NCBI RefSeq assembly: GCF_001675045.1
Contig: NZ_LYPA01000029.1
Coordinates: 1-64,000 of the forward strand
Source of the DNA: Paenibacillus oryzae
GTDB lineage: Bacteria; Bacillota; Bacilli; Paenibacillales; Paenibacillaceae
DNA length: 64,000 nucleotides
Direction of reading: 5' to 3'
A program made the translations under genes and the position numbers. The notes below the pieces were generated by a model. That model did not search any database, was not told the origin of the DNA, and saw nothing but the letters and a program-made list of their open reading frames with translations. Below are positions 24,975 to 34,270 of the stretch, piece by piece (within the stretch, counting starts at the first letter, position 1; each line of letters starts with the position of its first letter).

Positions 24975-25877
24975 ATGCGGGAAAAGGGAGTCAGGCTGAT
25001 TAGCGTGCCCTTCTGGCTGGGAGGCGGCCGAGCGGGAGTGGAGTATGGTCCGGAGGATATGATGAGCGCGGGACTTGGCAGGCAAATCCGCAATTTGGGC
25101 ATTAGGCTGGACGGGGATTATGAGGTGTGCTGTCCTCGTGAAGGCAAGCTGGACCCCGGTTCGCCCCGAATCAAATATTTGCCGGAAATCAAGGAAATGA
25201 GCGGGCTTGTCGGGGAGCAGGTTTACCGTGCGGTAAGCGCCAAAACGTTCCCGATTGTACTGGGCGGCGATCATAGCGTTGCGATAGGCACGCTTGCCGG
25301 CTTGACAGGACATTACAACAGACTTGGCGTCATCTGGTTTGATGCGCATGGCGACCTGAACACGGAAGCAACGACGCCAAGCGGCAATATTCACGGCATG
25401 GTGCTTGCGGTGGCAATGGGCTTCTCCCGATTCAAGCTGACTGATATTCCCGGGGCGGGGACGCTTATAAACAAAAAAAATGTTGTCATTATCGGAACCC
25501 GGGATCTTGACCCCGGCGAAAAGGAATTGATTCGTTCGCAGGGCATTGCCTGCTACTCTATGCACGATATCGACAAACACGGTATTGCCAAGGTGCTGGA
25601 GGAGGCGGTTGCAATTGCAAGCGACGGTACCGATGGCGTCCATCTCAGCTTTGATATGGATTGCCTTGACCCGCTGGAGGCTTCTGGAGTGGGCACGCCT
25701 GTACCGGGCGGATTGAGCTATCGCGAGGCTCATTTTGCAATGGAGCTGCTGGCTGAGACAGGAAAAATTACGTCCATGGACCTCGTTGAAGTCAACCCTA
25801 TGCTGGACCATGATAAAAAAACGACTCGTTTGGCTGTGGAGCTGACCGCATCGCTGCTTGGCAAAAAGATCGTATAA
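24975..25877 (+). CDS. rocF: Arginase
   Basis: Dinuclear Mn enzyme hydrolysing arginine to ornithine and urea. 300 residues, close to Bacillus RocF. Metal ligands appear in VLGGDHSVAIGT, IWFDAHGDLNTE and LSFDMDCLDPLEASGVGTPVPGG; the EVNP motif DLVEVNPMLDH follows. GGGAG lies 9 nt before the chosen ATG; an ATG at 24966 is too close to it. Feeds ornithine to RocD. No urease genes are in the window. Confidence 0.95.
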   Translation: MREKGVRLISVPFWLGGGRAGVEYGPEDMMSAGLGRQIRNLGIRLDGDYEVCCPREGKLDPGSPRIKYLPEIKEMSGLVGEQVYRAVSAKTFPIVLGGDHSVAIGTLAGLTGHYNRLGVIWFDAHGDLNTEATTPSGNIHGMVLAVAMGFSRFKLTDIPGAGTLINKKNVVIIGTRDLDPGEKELIRSQGIACYSMHDIDKHGIAKVLEEAVAIASDGTDGVHLSFDMDCLDPLEASGVGTPVPGGLSYREAHFAMELLAETGKITSMDLVEVNPMLDHDKKTTRLAVELTASLLGKKIV

Positions 25878-25896
25878 CGGGAGAGGGGCATACAAT

Positions 25897-27489
25897 ATGA
25901 TCGTGGAAAATGAGGATGTGCTGCACGGGAGCGGACATTTCAGCAATGAGCCGTTTACTGATTTTTCGCTTCCGGAAAATCGGCTGGCCATGGAGTCTGC
26001 AATTGCGGCGGTAAAAACGGAGCTTGGCAGAAGCTATCCCTTATGGATCGGCGGCAAGGAAGCATGGAGTGAGGAACGGATTGTCTCCATTAACCCTGCG
26101 GCTACATCGGAAATCATCGGCGAAGTGAGCAAGGCAGGCATTACCCAAGCCGAGGAAGCCATGCAATCCGCGCTGGGGGCCTTCCAGCGGTGGAAAAAAA
26201 CGCCCGTTGCCGACCGGGCCGCCTGCCTGGTTCGCGCGGCTGGGCTGATGCGGGAGCGCAAGCATACCTTTTCGGCTTGGCTAGTTCTGGAGTCGGGAAA
26301 AAACTGGGCGGAAGCCGATGCGGATACGGCCGAAGCAATAGACTTTTTGCTTTATTACGCCAAGGAGATGCTGCGTTTGTCGTCTACGAACGAACATCAG
26401 CCATTAATAAAGCTGCCCGGCGAAAACAATGTATTAACCTACATCCCTCTGGGCGTAGGGGTTGTCATTCCTCCATGGAACTTTCCTCTTGCGATTTGCG
26501 CAGGTATGGCTGCCGCGGCGATTGTGGCAGGCAATACCATTCTTCTGAAGCCTGCTTCCACCACGCCGATTATTGCTTATCAATTCTATTCCTTAATGGT
26601 AGAAGCGGGAATGCCCGCCGATGTCATCCAATACGTGCCGGGAAGCGGCGCTGAAATCGGAGATTATCTGACCAGCCATCCCAAAACGCGATTTGTTACC
26701 TTTACAGGCTCCAAGGAAATCGGCCTGCGCATTAACAAGCTTGCAGCGGAGACGGCCCCGGGCCAAATCTGGATTAAACGGGTTGTGGCGGAGATGGGCG
26801 GCAAAGACGGCATCGTCGTTGACGAAACCGCTAATCTGGATGCCGCGGCTGACGCTATTGTGGCATCGGCGTTTGGTTTTCAGGGACAAAAGTGCTCCGC
26901 AGGCTCACGCGCCATTATTGTTGAGGATGTCTATGACAAAATGGTAGAAAAAATAGTTGAACGCACCTCTGTATTGACCATCGGGCTTCCGGAATCCAAT
27001 GCTCCCATTGGTCCTGTTATTGACCGTGCCTCCTATAAACGCATCCTCTCTTATATTGAAGACGGAAAATCCCAAGGAAGACTTGTTGCGGGCGGCCATG
27101 CTGGGCCGGAGGGCGGCTACTATATTGAGCCGACAGTATTTGCGGATGTGGACCCCGCGGCTCCGCTGATGCAGGAGGAAATATTCGGCCCCGTGCTGGC
27201 CGTTGCCAAAGCCAAGGACTGGCGCGAGGGCATCGCCATCTATAACGATACGGAATTTGGCTTGACCGGCTCGTTTTTCTCCAGTGACGAGGGGCGTATT
27301 GCGGAGGCGCTGCAAGAGATGCATTGTGGCAACCTGTATATAAACCGCAAATGTACGGGAGCGCTGGTGGGGGTGCATCCGTTTGGCGGCTTCAATATGT
27401 CGGGCACGGACTCCAAGGCCGGCGGCCATGACTATATGCTGCTGTTTACCCAGGCCAAGCTCACATCCCGCAGGGAGGCTGTGCAATAA
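25897..27489 (+). CDS. rocA: L-glutamate gamma-semialdehyde (P5C) dehydrogenase
   Basis: NAD-dependent aldehyde dehydrogenase oxidising P5C/glutamate semialdehyde to glutamate, the last step of arginine, ornithine and proline breakdown. 530 residues (usual about 515). Signatures: PPWNFPLAICAGM, FVTFTGSKEIGLRIN, general-base Glu in VAEMGGKDGIVVDE and catalytic Cys in FGFQGQKCSAGSRAI; C-terminal GGFNMSGTDSKAGGHDYM is typical of RocA. GAGAGGGG precedes the ATG. The gene lies 19 bp after rocF. The proline dehydrogenase gene is not here. Confidence 0.95.
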   Translation: MIVENEDVLHGSGHFSNEPFTDFSLPENRLAMESAIAAVKTELGRSYPLWIGGKEAWSEERIVSINPAATSEIIGEVSKAGITQAEEAMQSALGAFQRWKKTPVADRAACLVRAAGLMRERKHTFSAWLVLESGKNWAEADADTAEAIDFLLYYAKEMLRLSSTNEHQPLIKLPGENNVLTYIPLGVGVVIPPWNFPLAICAGMAAAAIVAGNTILLKPASTTPIIAYQFYSLMVEAGMPADVIQYVPGSGAEIGDYLTSHPKTRFVTFTGSKEIGLRINKLAAETAPGQIWIKRVVAEMGGKDGIVVDETANLDAAADAIVASAFGFQGQKCSAGSRAIIVEDVYDKMVEKIVERTSVLTIGLPESNAPIGPVIDRASYKRILSYIEDGKSQGRLVAGGHAGPEGGYYIEPTVFADVDPAAPLMQEEIFGPVLAVAKAKDWREGIAIYNDTEFGLTGSFFSSDEGRIAEALQEMHCGNLYINRKCTGALVGVHPFGGFNMSGTDSKAGGHDYMLLFTQAKLTSRREAVQ

Positions 27490-27582
27490 GACCGTTTTTG
27501 ACACCTTCATTCATAGATTCGGCACCACGATTGTCAAAATGCTAGCAAACATCTGCTTTTAAAATTACAGGATGGGAGAGAT

Positions 27583-27666
27583 GTGAACACGGACAAGCCG
27601 ATGGAAGGAAAGCCGCAGGGATTTGTTGCTATGGATTTGGATGGAGAAAAAGCGTCTGGAAGTTGA
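27583..27666 (+). CDS. Possible 27-residue leader ORF
   Basis: GTG start preceded by GGGAG at 4-nt spacing, ending 27 bp before the peptidase-fusion gene's start. The product (MNTDKPMEGKPQGF...) has no recognisable feature. It could be a translated leader or chance. The surrounding 204-bp gap shows TTTTGACA/TGTCAAAA arms (about 27495-27540) but no clear promoter. Confidence 0.2.
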   Translation: MNTDKPMEGKPQGFVAMDLDGEKASGS

Positions 27667-27693
27667 AAAACCATTACGGTCAGGAGGAGTACA

Positions 27694-30600
27694 ATGTCGG
27701 GATTAAAGAGAAATAAAAAATGGATGGCGTTTATGCTGTCGCTTATGCTTATCATTTCAGCGGTTTTTCCAACGGCGGCATTTGCCCAAAATAGTCCTGA
27801 CAGCGGAGAAGCGCCGATCATTATTACCGCCGGCGATCCTTTGCCGACTAGCGAAGAGACAATTGTATCTTCTGAAGAAACGGGCGAAATGCCTTCTCCG
27901 GGAGATGGGGCTGAGGAAGCGCCGCAGGATGATGCGGGCGTTGAGCCGACACTGGCGGAGGAAGAGACGCTACCAGCGCCAGGGGACGAACTGACGCTGA
28001 ATGCTGAAGCTGGCACCGAAGCTTACAAATATCTCACGGTGCTGTCCAGCGTTTATGGTACAAGGGTGGCGGGTACGGCCGGAGAGGTTGCGGCGCGCGG
28101 CTACATTGTTGAGGAATTTGAAAAACTGGGTTACACCGTTGAGGTGCAGCCGTTTAATTACGGGGGAAGCAGCTCTTCTGCAAACGTCATTGCTACTAAA
28201 GCAGGTCAATCTCCGCGAGAAATCGTTGTAGGCGCTCATTATGATGCAACAGGACATGGAAAAGGTACAGACGATAACGCATCAGGAGTATCCGTCATGC
28301 TGGAAGCGGCAGCCGCCCTCAATGATGCAGTCACTCCCTATACCATTAAATTTGTCGCTTTTGGCGCAGAAGAGGTGGGGATGCGCGGATCTAAATACTA
28401 TGTAAACCAATTAACAGAATCTGAAAAAAGAAATATTGCTGGAATGATTAATCTGGACAGCTTGGCTGCAGGCGACTTTATGTACATCTATGGCAGCGCA
28501 GGAAAAGGCGGCTTTATACGAGACCTGGGCCTTGATATTGTGAATCGCCTTGGCCTGGATGTCATTACAAATCCCGGTTATCCAGGGTTTCCGGCAGGAA
28601 CAACGGGCGACTGGAGTGATCATGATCCTTTTGACAAAGCCGGCATTCCATATGCTTATCTAGAAGCGACCAACTGGGATATCGGTGATAATGAAGGAGA
28701 GACCCAGACAGCGGCCAACGGCTCATATTGGCATACTGCCAAGGATACGCTGGAAAGTATCAGCACCGATTATCCGGGCCGAATTGAGCAGCACTTATCT
28801 ACATTTTCTATTTTGTTAAGAAACATACTGCTAGAAGTTATTGAGCCTTTTAATGAACCAACTGGAGAAATTATACTCAGCTATAACAAAGCTTCTATTA
28901 CAGAAAAAAGGACCATCGATTTTGAGTTTGATTTGCCTTTAAATACAACGCTGGACGATATTGAATGGTCGTACGGCGGAAAACCGCTTTCTGAATGGAA
29001 GTCATGGGCATCCAATGGGTATAATGGGGCTCCGTTCATTACCTTTGAAAAGGCGCCGGTACTTTTGGGTAATAAGGTAACCGGAAAAATTACGTTTGAT
29101 TTGCCTTATGGAACAACCAACCTATCAGGGACGCATCGAAGAAATTATCCCGCTCTAATCGGTACGTACGAGTTGGCTGTTTTGGATAAGACTGCAGGCA
29201 CTCCTCTTGCATCCGCAGATATCAAGCTGAACGCCTACGACAGCTACTACACCTATGACGAGCTGAAGCCAAAAATTGATGAAATCACGTTGGCGGCGGA
29301 GGCCAAGGGCCGTTATGTCGACAATCGGGTGCTCGGCCAGTCGGTGGAGGGGCGCGATATTTACTTCACAATTTTGGCTAAGGACAAGCAGTCCGTAGAC
29401 AAATATGTCAACGAAACACATCCTGGGATGATGGACGACCCGGCCGGACTTCAAGAAAAAATCCGAAACGGTACATTTGGCGAATACAAGGTTCCGATTT
29501 GGGTCAACAACATCCATCCCGATGAAGCGCCGGGTATTGATGCCATCGTCAATTTCTTTGAGGAAATCGCTACAAAAGACAGCGTCACGTACAACTTGAA
29601 CAAAGATGCGACGAATCCTCTTCAGGCTACGCTGAATATGGACACGCTGCTGGATAACGTTATTTTCCTGTTCAACTACACGGAAAATCCGGACGGCCGG
29701 GTTCATAATACGCGCGCAAACATCAACGGCTTTGATCTCAATCGCGACAATTCTTATCAGACCCAGCCGGAAACGCAAATCGTGACCTCAGAAATTGCAA
29801 AATGGTCGCCGATTTCGTTCCTGGATTTGCACGGCTTTGTCGGCAGCTTCCTGATTGAGCCTTGTACGCCTCCGCATGACCCTAACCATGAATTTGATCT
29901 ATTAATTCATAATATGGTAGCTCAGGCTGAAGCAATGGGACAAGCCGGTATCGCCAATACGAAGTACGAAAGCTTCCATATTCCGTACGAGGAGCATCGC
30001 AAGCTGAAGGAGAATCCTTCCTACCAGCCAAAGGGGTATACGGATGGATGGGATGATGCTTCCCCGGCCTATACGGCCGTTTATGCAATGCATCATGGCT
30101 CCATGGGACACACCATTGAAATTCCGGAATTGAACGAGGAGTCCACAACGGCGTTGTTCTATACCATTGTTGCCGCATCTAAATATGTTACGGATAACAA
30201 GGAAGAGCTTTTCCTGAATCAGCTGGAAATCTATAAACGCGGCGTTGAGGGCATTGACGATCGCGGCGTTGACCCTTATCTAATCAATGCCAAAAATGAA
30301 TCCATCGGCAGACCGCGCGGCACGGAAGAAAACTTTTTCCCGGAATACTATGTCATTCCTACATCCACAGAGCTGCAAAAAAATCCGCTTGAAGCTTACC
30401 GCATGGCTGCATACCTGATCCGCAACGGCGTTAAGCTGGAGCAGACGACCGAAAGCGTAGAAGCAGGCGGCGTTACCTATCCCGCCGGAACCTATGTGGT
30501 GAACATGCATCAGGCGAAACGCGGCTTCGCCAACCTTGTTCTTTACAAGGGCGTTGATGTGTCGGATTTTTCGGCCATGTATGCCGAAATCGTACAAAAC

Positions 30601-32247
30601 TTCCCCGATCTTCGCGGCTTTAATAGTTACGAGCTTCGAGCGGCGGGGGCATTTGCAGGCAAAACCGGAGCTGTAACATCCGTTTCCGTTCCCGACGCGA
30701 CGGTTGTCAGCGGAGATGCCGCCTATTATGTCATTCGCAGCAGCAACAACGATGCCGTCAAAGCGGTGAACAAGCTGCTTGATGGGGATAAAGCGGTTGG
30801 CATGCTAACTGCGCCGGGCGAAAAATACGGAGCAGGGGATTATCTGGTAGCAGCTGCTGATTTGAGGACGGTAGCAGATGATTTTTATTTGGATATCGAA
30901 CCGGTTAGCGGAAATGCGCCAGCCTCCTTCCCTCTGAAAAAGCTGAGTCTTAATGCAACGGGAGTACCGGCTTATGTGTTAAAGGAGCTTGGTTTTACGG
31001 TAACGTCCATTGCCCAGAACAGCGATGTGCTGATCAACGCGACGGTTAATGCCACGAACCGGACCCTGATTGAAGAGGGCAAGCCGTATATCGGGTTTGG
31101 CTATACCGCTATCAATTCCTTCAAAAACTCCAACCTGACAACAGGCCTGGAGGTGGGCCGAACCGGAGGACATGAAGGCGTTTATAAGGTCAAAATGAAT
31201 CAAACTAGCGTCATCACTGCGCCTTACGAGCAAGAAGAATATTTGTACACGGCGTCAGGCGGCTGGATAGAATCCGTTCCGGCAGGGGCTGTTGTGCTTG
31301 CAGATAACGCGGCAGGCGATGAATTCTTCAAAGCAGGCTGGTGGCCCAACAATGAACGAGCAGCTGGCAAAGTGACGGGGATGTCATATCGTCAAGACAA
31401 GCTGAATGTAACTCTTTTCTCCAATGATCTGGTCAATAAAGCGCATCCTCAGCATCAATACCGATTGCTTGCCAACTCTATTTATGCAACATTGCAACCG
31501 GCTATTGTTCCAGGTGAACCGGAGCCAAGCCCTAGTCCAAGCCCGAGCTCAAGTCCGGAGCCAAGCCCGAGTCCAAGTCCGAGCTCAAGTCCGGGTTCAA
31601 GTCCCAGCCCAAGCCCGAGTCCAAGTCCGAGCTCAAGTCCGGGCCCAAGTCCTACGGTTGATCCAGGCACACCAACAGAACCGGGAGTCGTCCCAACCTT
31701 CGAGGATATAGGAGGCGTATCCTCCTGGGCGGGAGAAGCCATTGGCAAGCTCGCAGCGCTAGGCATCATTAAGGGCATGTCAGACGAACAGTTTGCGCCG
31801 CTTAATCAAGTGACTCGCGCCCAGTTCATTACAATGCTGGTACGCGCTTTGGGTCTGGAGGATTCGGAAGCAAGCGTCACGTTTGGCGACGTCAGCAGAA
31901 GCGCATGGCATTATGAATATATAGCCGCAGGCGTTAAAGCGGGCATTGCCCAAGGCACCGGAACGGGCCGTTTCAGTCCCGATAAGCCGATTACACGGGA
32001 AGAAATGGCCATTATGACAGTAAATGCGCTCAAGCTTGTAAAAGAAGTGTCGGGCGATGAAAGCTCGTTGGAACGCTTTACCGATCAGGAGAATATCGCA
32101 GTATACGCCCGTGCAGCAGCTGCTGTCTTGACGCAGCAAGGCGTCATTAACGGCATGGGCAACGACAGCTTTGCTCCAAAAGGAGCTGCAAACCGAGCCC
32201 AAGCCGCGGTTATCATCTACCGTATGCTGGGATTGCTGGAGGACTAA
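27694..32247 (+). CDS. SLH-anchored fusion of M28 aminopeptidase and M14 carboxypeptidase domains
   Basis: 1517-residue exported protein. Signal peptide to about residue 31 (AAFA). An acidic Pro/Glu-rich linker follows. M28 domain (about 110-385): zinc ligands His182 (GAHYDAT), Asp193 (TDDNASG), Glu227 with base Glu226 (GAEEVG), Asp255 (NLDS), His347 (YWHTAKDT). M14 domain (about 535-840): zinc pair His608/Glu611 (NNIHPDEAPG), Arg674 and Asn683-Arg684 (NTRANINGFDLNRD), His713 (LDLHGF), catalytic Glu809 (HTIEIPEL). A beta-rich region, a Ser/Pro stalk (about 1273-1325) and three SLH motifs (about 1336-1515) complete it. AGGAGG precedes the ATG. All catalytic residues look intact, so both activities are plausible at the cell surface. 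Confidence 0.85.
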   Translation: MSGLKRNKKWMAFMLSLMLIISAVFPTAAFAQNSPDSGEAPIIITAGDPLPTSEETIVSSEETGEMPSPGDGAEEAPQDDAGVEPTLAEEETLPAPGDELTLNAEAGTEAYKYLTVLSSVYGTRVAGTAGEVAARGYIVEEFEKLGYTVEVQPFNYGGSSSSANVIATKAGQSPREIVVGAHYDATGHGKGTDDNASGVSVMLEAAAALNDAVTPYTIKFVAFGAEEVGMRGSKYYVNQLTESEKRNIAGMINLDSLAAGDFMYIYGSAGKGGFIRDLGLDIVNRLGLDVITNPGYPGFPAGTTGDWSDHDPFDKAGIPYAYLEATNWDIGDNEGETQTAANGSYWHTAKDTLESISTDYPGRIEQHLSTFSILLRNILLEVIEPFNEPTGEIILSYNKASITEKRTIDFEFDLPLNTTLDDIEWSYGGKPLSEWKSWASNGYNGAPFITFEKAPVLLGNKVTGKITFDLPYGTTNLSGTHRRNYPALIGTYELAVLDKTAGTPLASADIKLNAYDSYYTYDELKPKIDEITLAAEAKGRYVDNRVLGQSVEGRDIYFTILAKDKQSVDKYVNETHPGMMDDPAGLQEKIRNGTFGEYKVPIWVNNIHPDEAPGIDAIVNFFEEIATKDSVTYNLNKDATNPLQATLNMDTLLDNVIFLFNYTENPDGRVHNTRANINGFDLNRDNSYQTQPETQIVTSEIAKWSPISFLDLHGFVGSFLIEPCTPPHDPNHEFDLLIHNMVAQAEAMGQAGIANTKYESFHIPYEEHRKLKENPSYQPKGYTDGWDDASPAYTAVYAMHHGSMGHTIEIPELNEESTTALFYTIVAASKYVTDNKEELFLNQLEIYKRGVEGIDDRGVDPYLINAKNESIGRPRGTEENFFPEYYVIPTSTELQKNPLEAYRMAAYLIRNGVKLEQTTESVEAGGVTYPAGTYVVNMHQAKRGFANLVLYKGVDVSDFSAMYAEIVQNFPDLRGFNSYELRAAGAFAGKTGAVTSVSVPDATVVSGDAAYYVIRSSNNDAVKAVNKLLDGDKAVGMLTAPGEKYGAGDYLVAAADLRTVADDFYLDIEPVSGNAPASFPLKKLSLNATGVPAYVLKELGFTVTSIAQNSDVLINATVNATNRTLIEEGKPYIGFGYTAINSFKNSNLTTGLEVGRTGGHEGVYKVKMNQTSVITAPYEQEEYLYTASGGWIESVPAGAVVLADNAAGDEFFKAGWWPNNERAAGKVTGMSYRQDKLNVTLFSNDLVNKAHPQHQYRLLANSIYATLQPAIVPGEPEPSPSPSPSSSPEPSPSPSPSSSPGSSPSPSPSPSPSSSPGPSPTVDPGTPTEPGVVPTFEDIGGVSSWAGEAIGKLAALGIIKGMSDEQFAPLNQVTRAQFITMLVRALGLEDSEASVTFGDVSRSAWHYEYIAAGVKAGIAQGTGTGRFSPDKPITREEMAIMTVNALKLVKEVSGDESSLERFTDQENIAVYARAAAAVLTQQGVINGMGNDSFAPKGAANRAQAAVIIYRMLGLLED
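31510..31665 (+). repeat. Ser/Pro-rich low-complexity stalk repeat
   Basis: Repeats of AGCCCGAGTCCAAGT-like units encode PSPSPSSSP blocks between the enzymatic part and the SLH domains. Such tethers are usually extended and may be glycosylated; the DNA repeat is prone to length change. Confidence 0.85.
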
Positions 32248-32351
32248 TTGCATAAATCGCAATCCTGCTTTTTATGCGAGGCAATAAATTGGATAAAGAA
32301 GGAAATCGGTAGGAAATGTCGAAGTAAAAGCCAGGGAGGAGGGATAACCGT

Positions 32352-32807
32352 ATGACAAAAGCCTATCATTTTTCCAGAGTGGGTTATGCGTATATACCCA
32401 CGACGCGACTGGAGGAATCCATTGCCTGGTATACCAAGCATCTGGAATTCAAGCTGATCAGCAAGTTTCAGGACAGGGGGTCCATGATCGCAGTCCTGCA
32501 TCATCCCCATAAGCATGCGATTGCGGTGTTGCTCATCGAAACCGCAGATCGTCAGCCGCTTGCCATTGCCCGGAACGGCAAACCTTTTCCCTTTCTGGCG
32601 CTGCAATGTTCCGATATTGAAGCCACGCATGCTTATCTTGCTGCTGAAGGCGTGCAGGTTGAGGCGTTAAACAGCCTTGGCGATGGCAAAGCCAAATATT
32701 TTTACTTCCTCGACAATGAAGGAAACATGCTGGAAGGGGTATGGTCTACGTGGGACCCTCAGGATGAATACAAGGAGGATTTTCACTCCCGGCTCACCAC
32801 TTCCTGA
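32352..32807 (+). CDS. VOC (glyoxalase/dioxygenase superfamily) protein
   Basis: 151 residues with the paired beta-alpha-beta-beta-beta layout. VGYAYIPTTRLEESIAWYTKHLEFKLISKF opens the first module; FLALQCSDIEATHAYLAAEGVQVEAL and KYFYFLDNEGNMLEGVW form the second, with Glu in NMLEGVW as the likely last metal ligand. Strong AGGGAGGAGGG upstream. Substrate cannot be predicted. The upstream 104-bp gap has a GCATAAA/TTTATGC hairpin without a clear T run. Confidence 0.82.
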   Translation: MTKAYHFSRVGYAYIPTTRLEESIAWYTKHLEFKLISKFQDRGSMIAVLHHPHKHAIAVLLIETADRQPLAIARNGKPFPFLALQCSDIEATHAYLAAEGVQVEALNSLGDGKAKYFYFLDNEGNMLEGVWSTWDPQDEYKEDFHSRLTTS

Positions 32808-32854
32808 CAAGCTTGCTCAATCACTGATAGCTGAATAGCTGCATCCCGCTACCT

Positions 32855-33409
32855 CTATAGGTATTCCGCCGACTGTTGGTCGCTGTCTGCATATACCGAA
32901 ATAAGCAGCAGTGCGGGCTCGTCGCCAATGTTGCAGACGCGATGCGGGATGCAGGCATTCCAGGAGAAGGAGTCACCCTCTTCAAAATGGGCCGAATCCT
33001 CGCCTTGCTCTGCATAAACCCGGCCTTTTATAACCAAATGAATCTCTTGCCCCTCATGACTGTGAGGGGCTTCTCCCGTTGACGCCCCCGGCGGCAGCTC
33101 CACGAGCATAGCTCGGGCATTGACTGTCGAGCTAAGATGCTCGACCCGCAGCTTTTCGCTCCCGCTTGTTGTCACCTTTCGCTCGCACTTGCGCACAATC
33201 CCCATTCGCTCCTCCTTTTTCAGCAGCAAATAAGCCAGCGGCACGCTCAGAACGGAGGCAATCCCTTCAAGCGTAGAGATGGATGGCGATGTTTTTCCCG
33301 TTTCAATCTGGCTCATAAACCCTTGCGACAATCCCGTAGCCTCGCAGATTTGCGCTATAGTAATGCCCTTGCGTTTCCGAATCGACCGAATGTTTGGTCC
33401 AATGTTCAT
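32855..33409 (-). CDS. XRE-family regulator with cupin domain
   Basis: 184 residues. N-terminal HTH_3 (IRSIRKRKGITIAQICEATGLSQGFMSQIETGKTSPSISTLEGIASVL, about 7-62), then a C-terminal cupin_2 barrel (VELPPGAST, HSHEGQEIHLVIKG, EEGDSFSWNACIPHRVCNIG) with the usual metal His/Glu positions. This HTH-cupin class (PuuR/SutR-like) senses small molecules. Divergent from the hydrolase/dioxygenase operon, which it probably controls. Confidence 0.9.
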   Translation of the reverse strand: MNIGPNIRSIRKRKGITIAQICEATGLSQGFMSQIETGKTSPSISTLEGIASVLSVPLAYLLLKKEERMGIVRKCERKVTTSGSEKLRVEHLSSTVNARAMLVELPPGASTGEAPHSHEGQEIHLVIKGRVYAEQGEDSAHFEEGDSFSWNACIPHRVCNIGDEPALLLISVYADSDQQSAEYL

Positions 33410-33476
33410 AAGAGGTCCTCCATTTCCATAGAATATTTTAAATAGAGAATATATATTTATAATAGCAATATTTTTG

Positions 33477-33506
33477 TTGACAGGCTAGTGGCGAAAGGTC
33501 TATATT
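33477..33506 (+). promoter_or_regulatory. Promoter of the hydrolase/dioxygenase operon
   Basis: -35 TTGACA (33477-33482), 18-bp spacer, -10 TATATT (33501-33506), 47 bp before the start codon. The A+T-rich flanks hold several ATATTT/AAATAT arms that could bind the divergent XRE-cupin regulator. Confidence 0.6.
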
Positions 33507-33553
33507 ACAAATATAAAAATAAAATTGTTATAAGTAATAAATGAGGTGAAAAA

Positions 33554-34270
33554 ATGAAACAGGCATACCAATACGAGGTTTATTTGCCGCCGAAGCTGGA
33601 AGCGGGCCGTACCTATCCGACCTTGTTTACATTGCATGGAAAGGGCTCTGACCCAAGCGATATGCACGGACTGACGGAGCCGTTGTCATCCGATTTTATT
33701 TTGATCCATATTCGGGGAAACTTTCAGATGGGTGCGGGATTCCAGTTTTATGAATTAAAAAGCCTGGGCAACCCAATTCGGGAGCAGTTTGATGAAGCGA
33801 TGGAGGGCCTTGAGCGTTTTGTGGAATATGCAACGGAGGTTTATCCCGTGGATTCCGGCAGGCGTTATTTCCTTGGCTTCAGCCAAGGTGCCATTCTTTC
33901 CATGAGCCTGGCGCTCAGGATGGGGAGTCAGCTGAAAGGGATTGTGGCGCTGAACGGTTACGTGCCGGACTTTGTCAAAAGCGAATACACTTTGCAATCG
34001 GTGCGGGAAACCTCATTTTTTATTTCCCATGGGGAATTTGATTCCATATTTCCGCCATCTATTGGTCATGCAACAGCCGCTTACTTTAAGGAATTAACGT
34101 CGAAGCTTACCTTTCGCCTGTATCCGAGCGGTCACGGGGTTATCCCGCAAAATCGTCAAGATGTGCTGAAATGGCTTAGACAGGATGCAAACGGCGGGTT
34201 GGCTGTTGAAGCAGCCGATGAGGCGGGTGCTGTAAAAAGCGCAACGTTAAAGGAGAGTGAAAACCAATGA
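33554..34270 (+). CDS. Alpha/beta hydrolase, phospholipase/carboxylesterase type (MhqD-like)
   Basis: 238 residues, cytoplasmic. Oxyanion region FTLHGKGSD; nucleophile Ser110 in LGFSQGAILS; acid Asp163 in HGEFDSIFP; His194 in PSGHGVIP. The layout and partner recall Bacillus MhqD, a carboxylesterase/phospholipase induced by quinones and catechols. GAGGTG site before the ATG. Overlaps the dioxygenase gene (ATGA), so they are coupled. Confidence 0.85.
   Translation: MKQAYQYEVYLPPKLEAGRTYPTLFTLHGKGSDPSDMHGLTEPLSSDFILIHIRGNFQMGAGFQFYELKSLGNPIREQFDEAMEGLERFVEYATEVYPVDSGRRYFLGFSQGAILSMSLALRMGSQLKGIVALNGYVPDFVKSEYTLQSVRETSFFISHGEFDSIFPPSIGHATAAYFKELTSKLTFRLYPSGHGVIPQNRQDVLKWLRQDANGGLAVEAADEAGAVKSATLKESENQ

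Noticed and set aside
27490-27560. TTTTGACA/TGTCAAAA arms as the rocA terminator
   Set aside because: The loop is about 30 nt and no T run follows; left as an unexplained inverted repeat.
31482-31778. Minus-strand frame encoding Gly/Leu repeats (GLGLGLGLE type)
   Set aside because: It is the complement of the Ser/Pro stalk repeat, not a gene.
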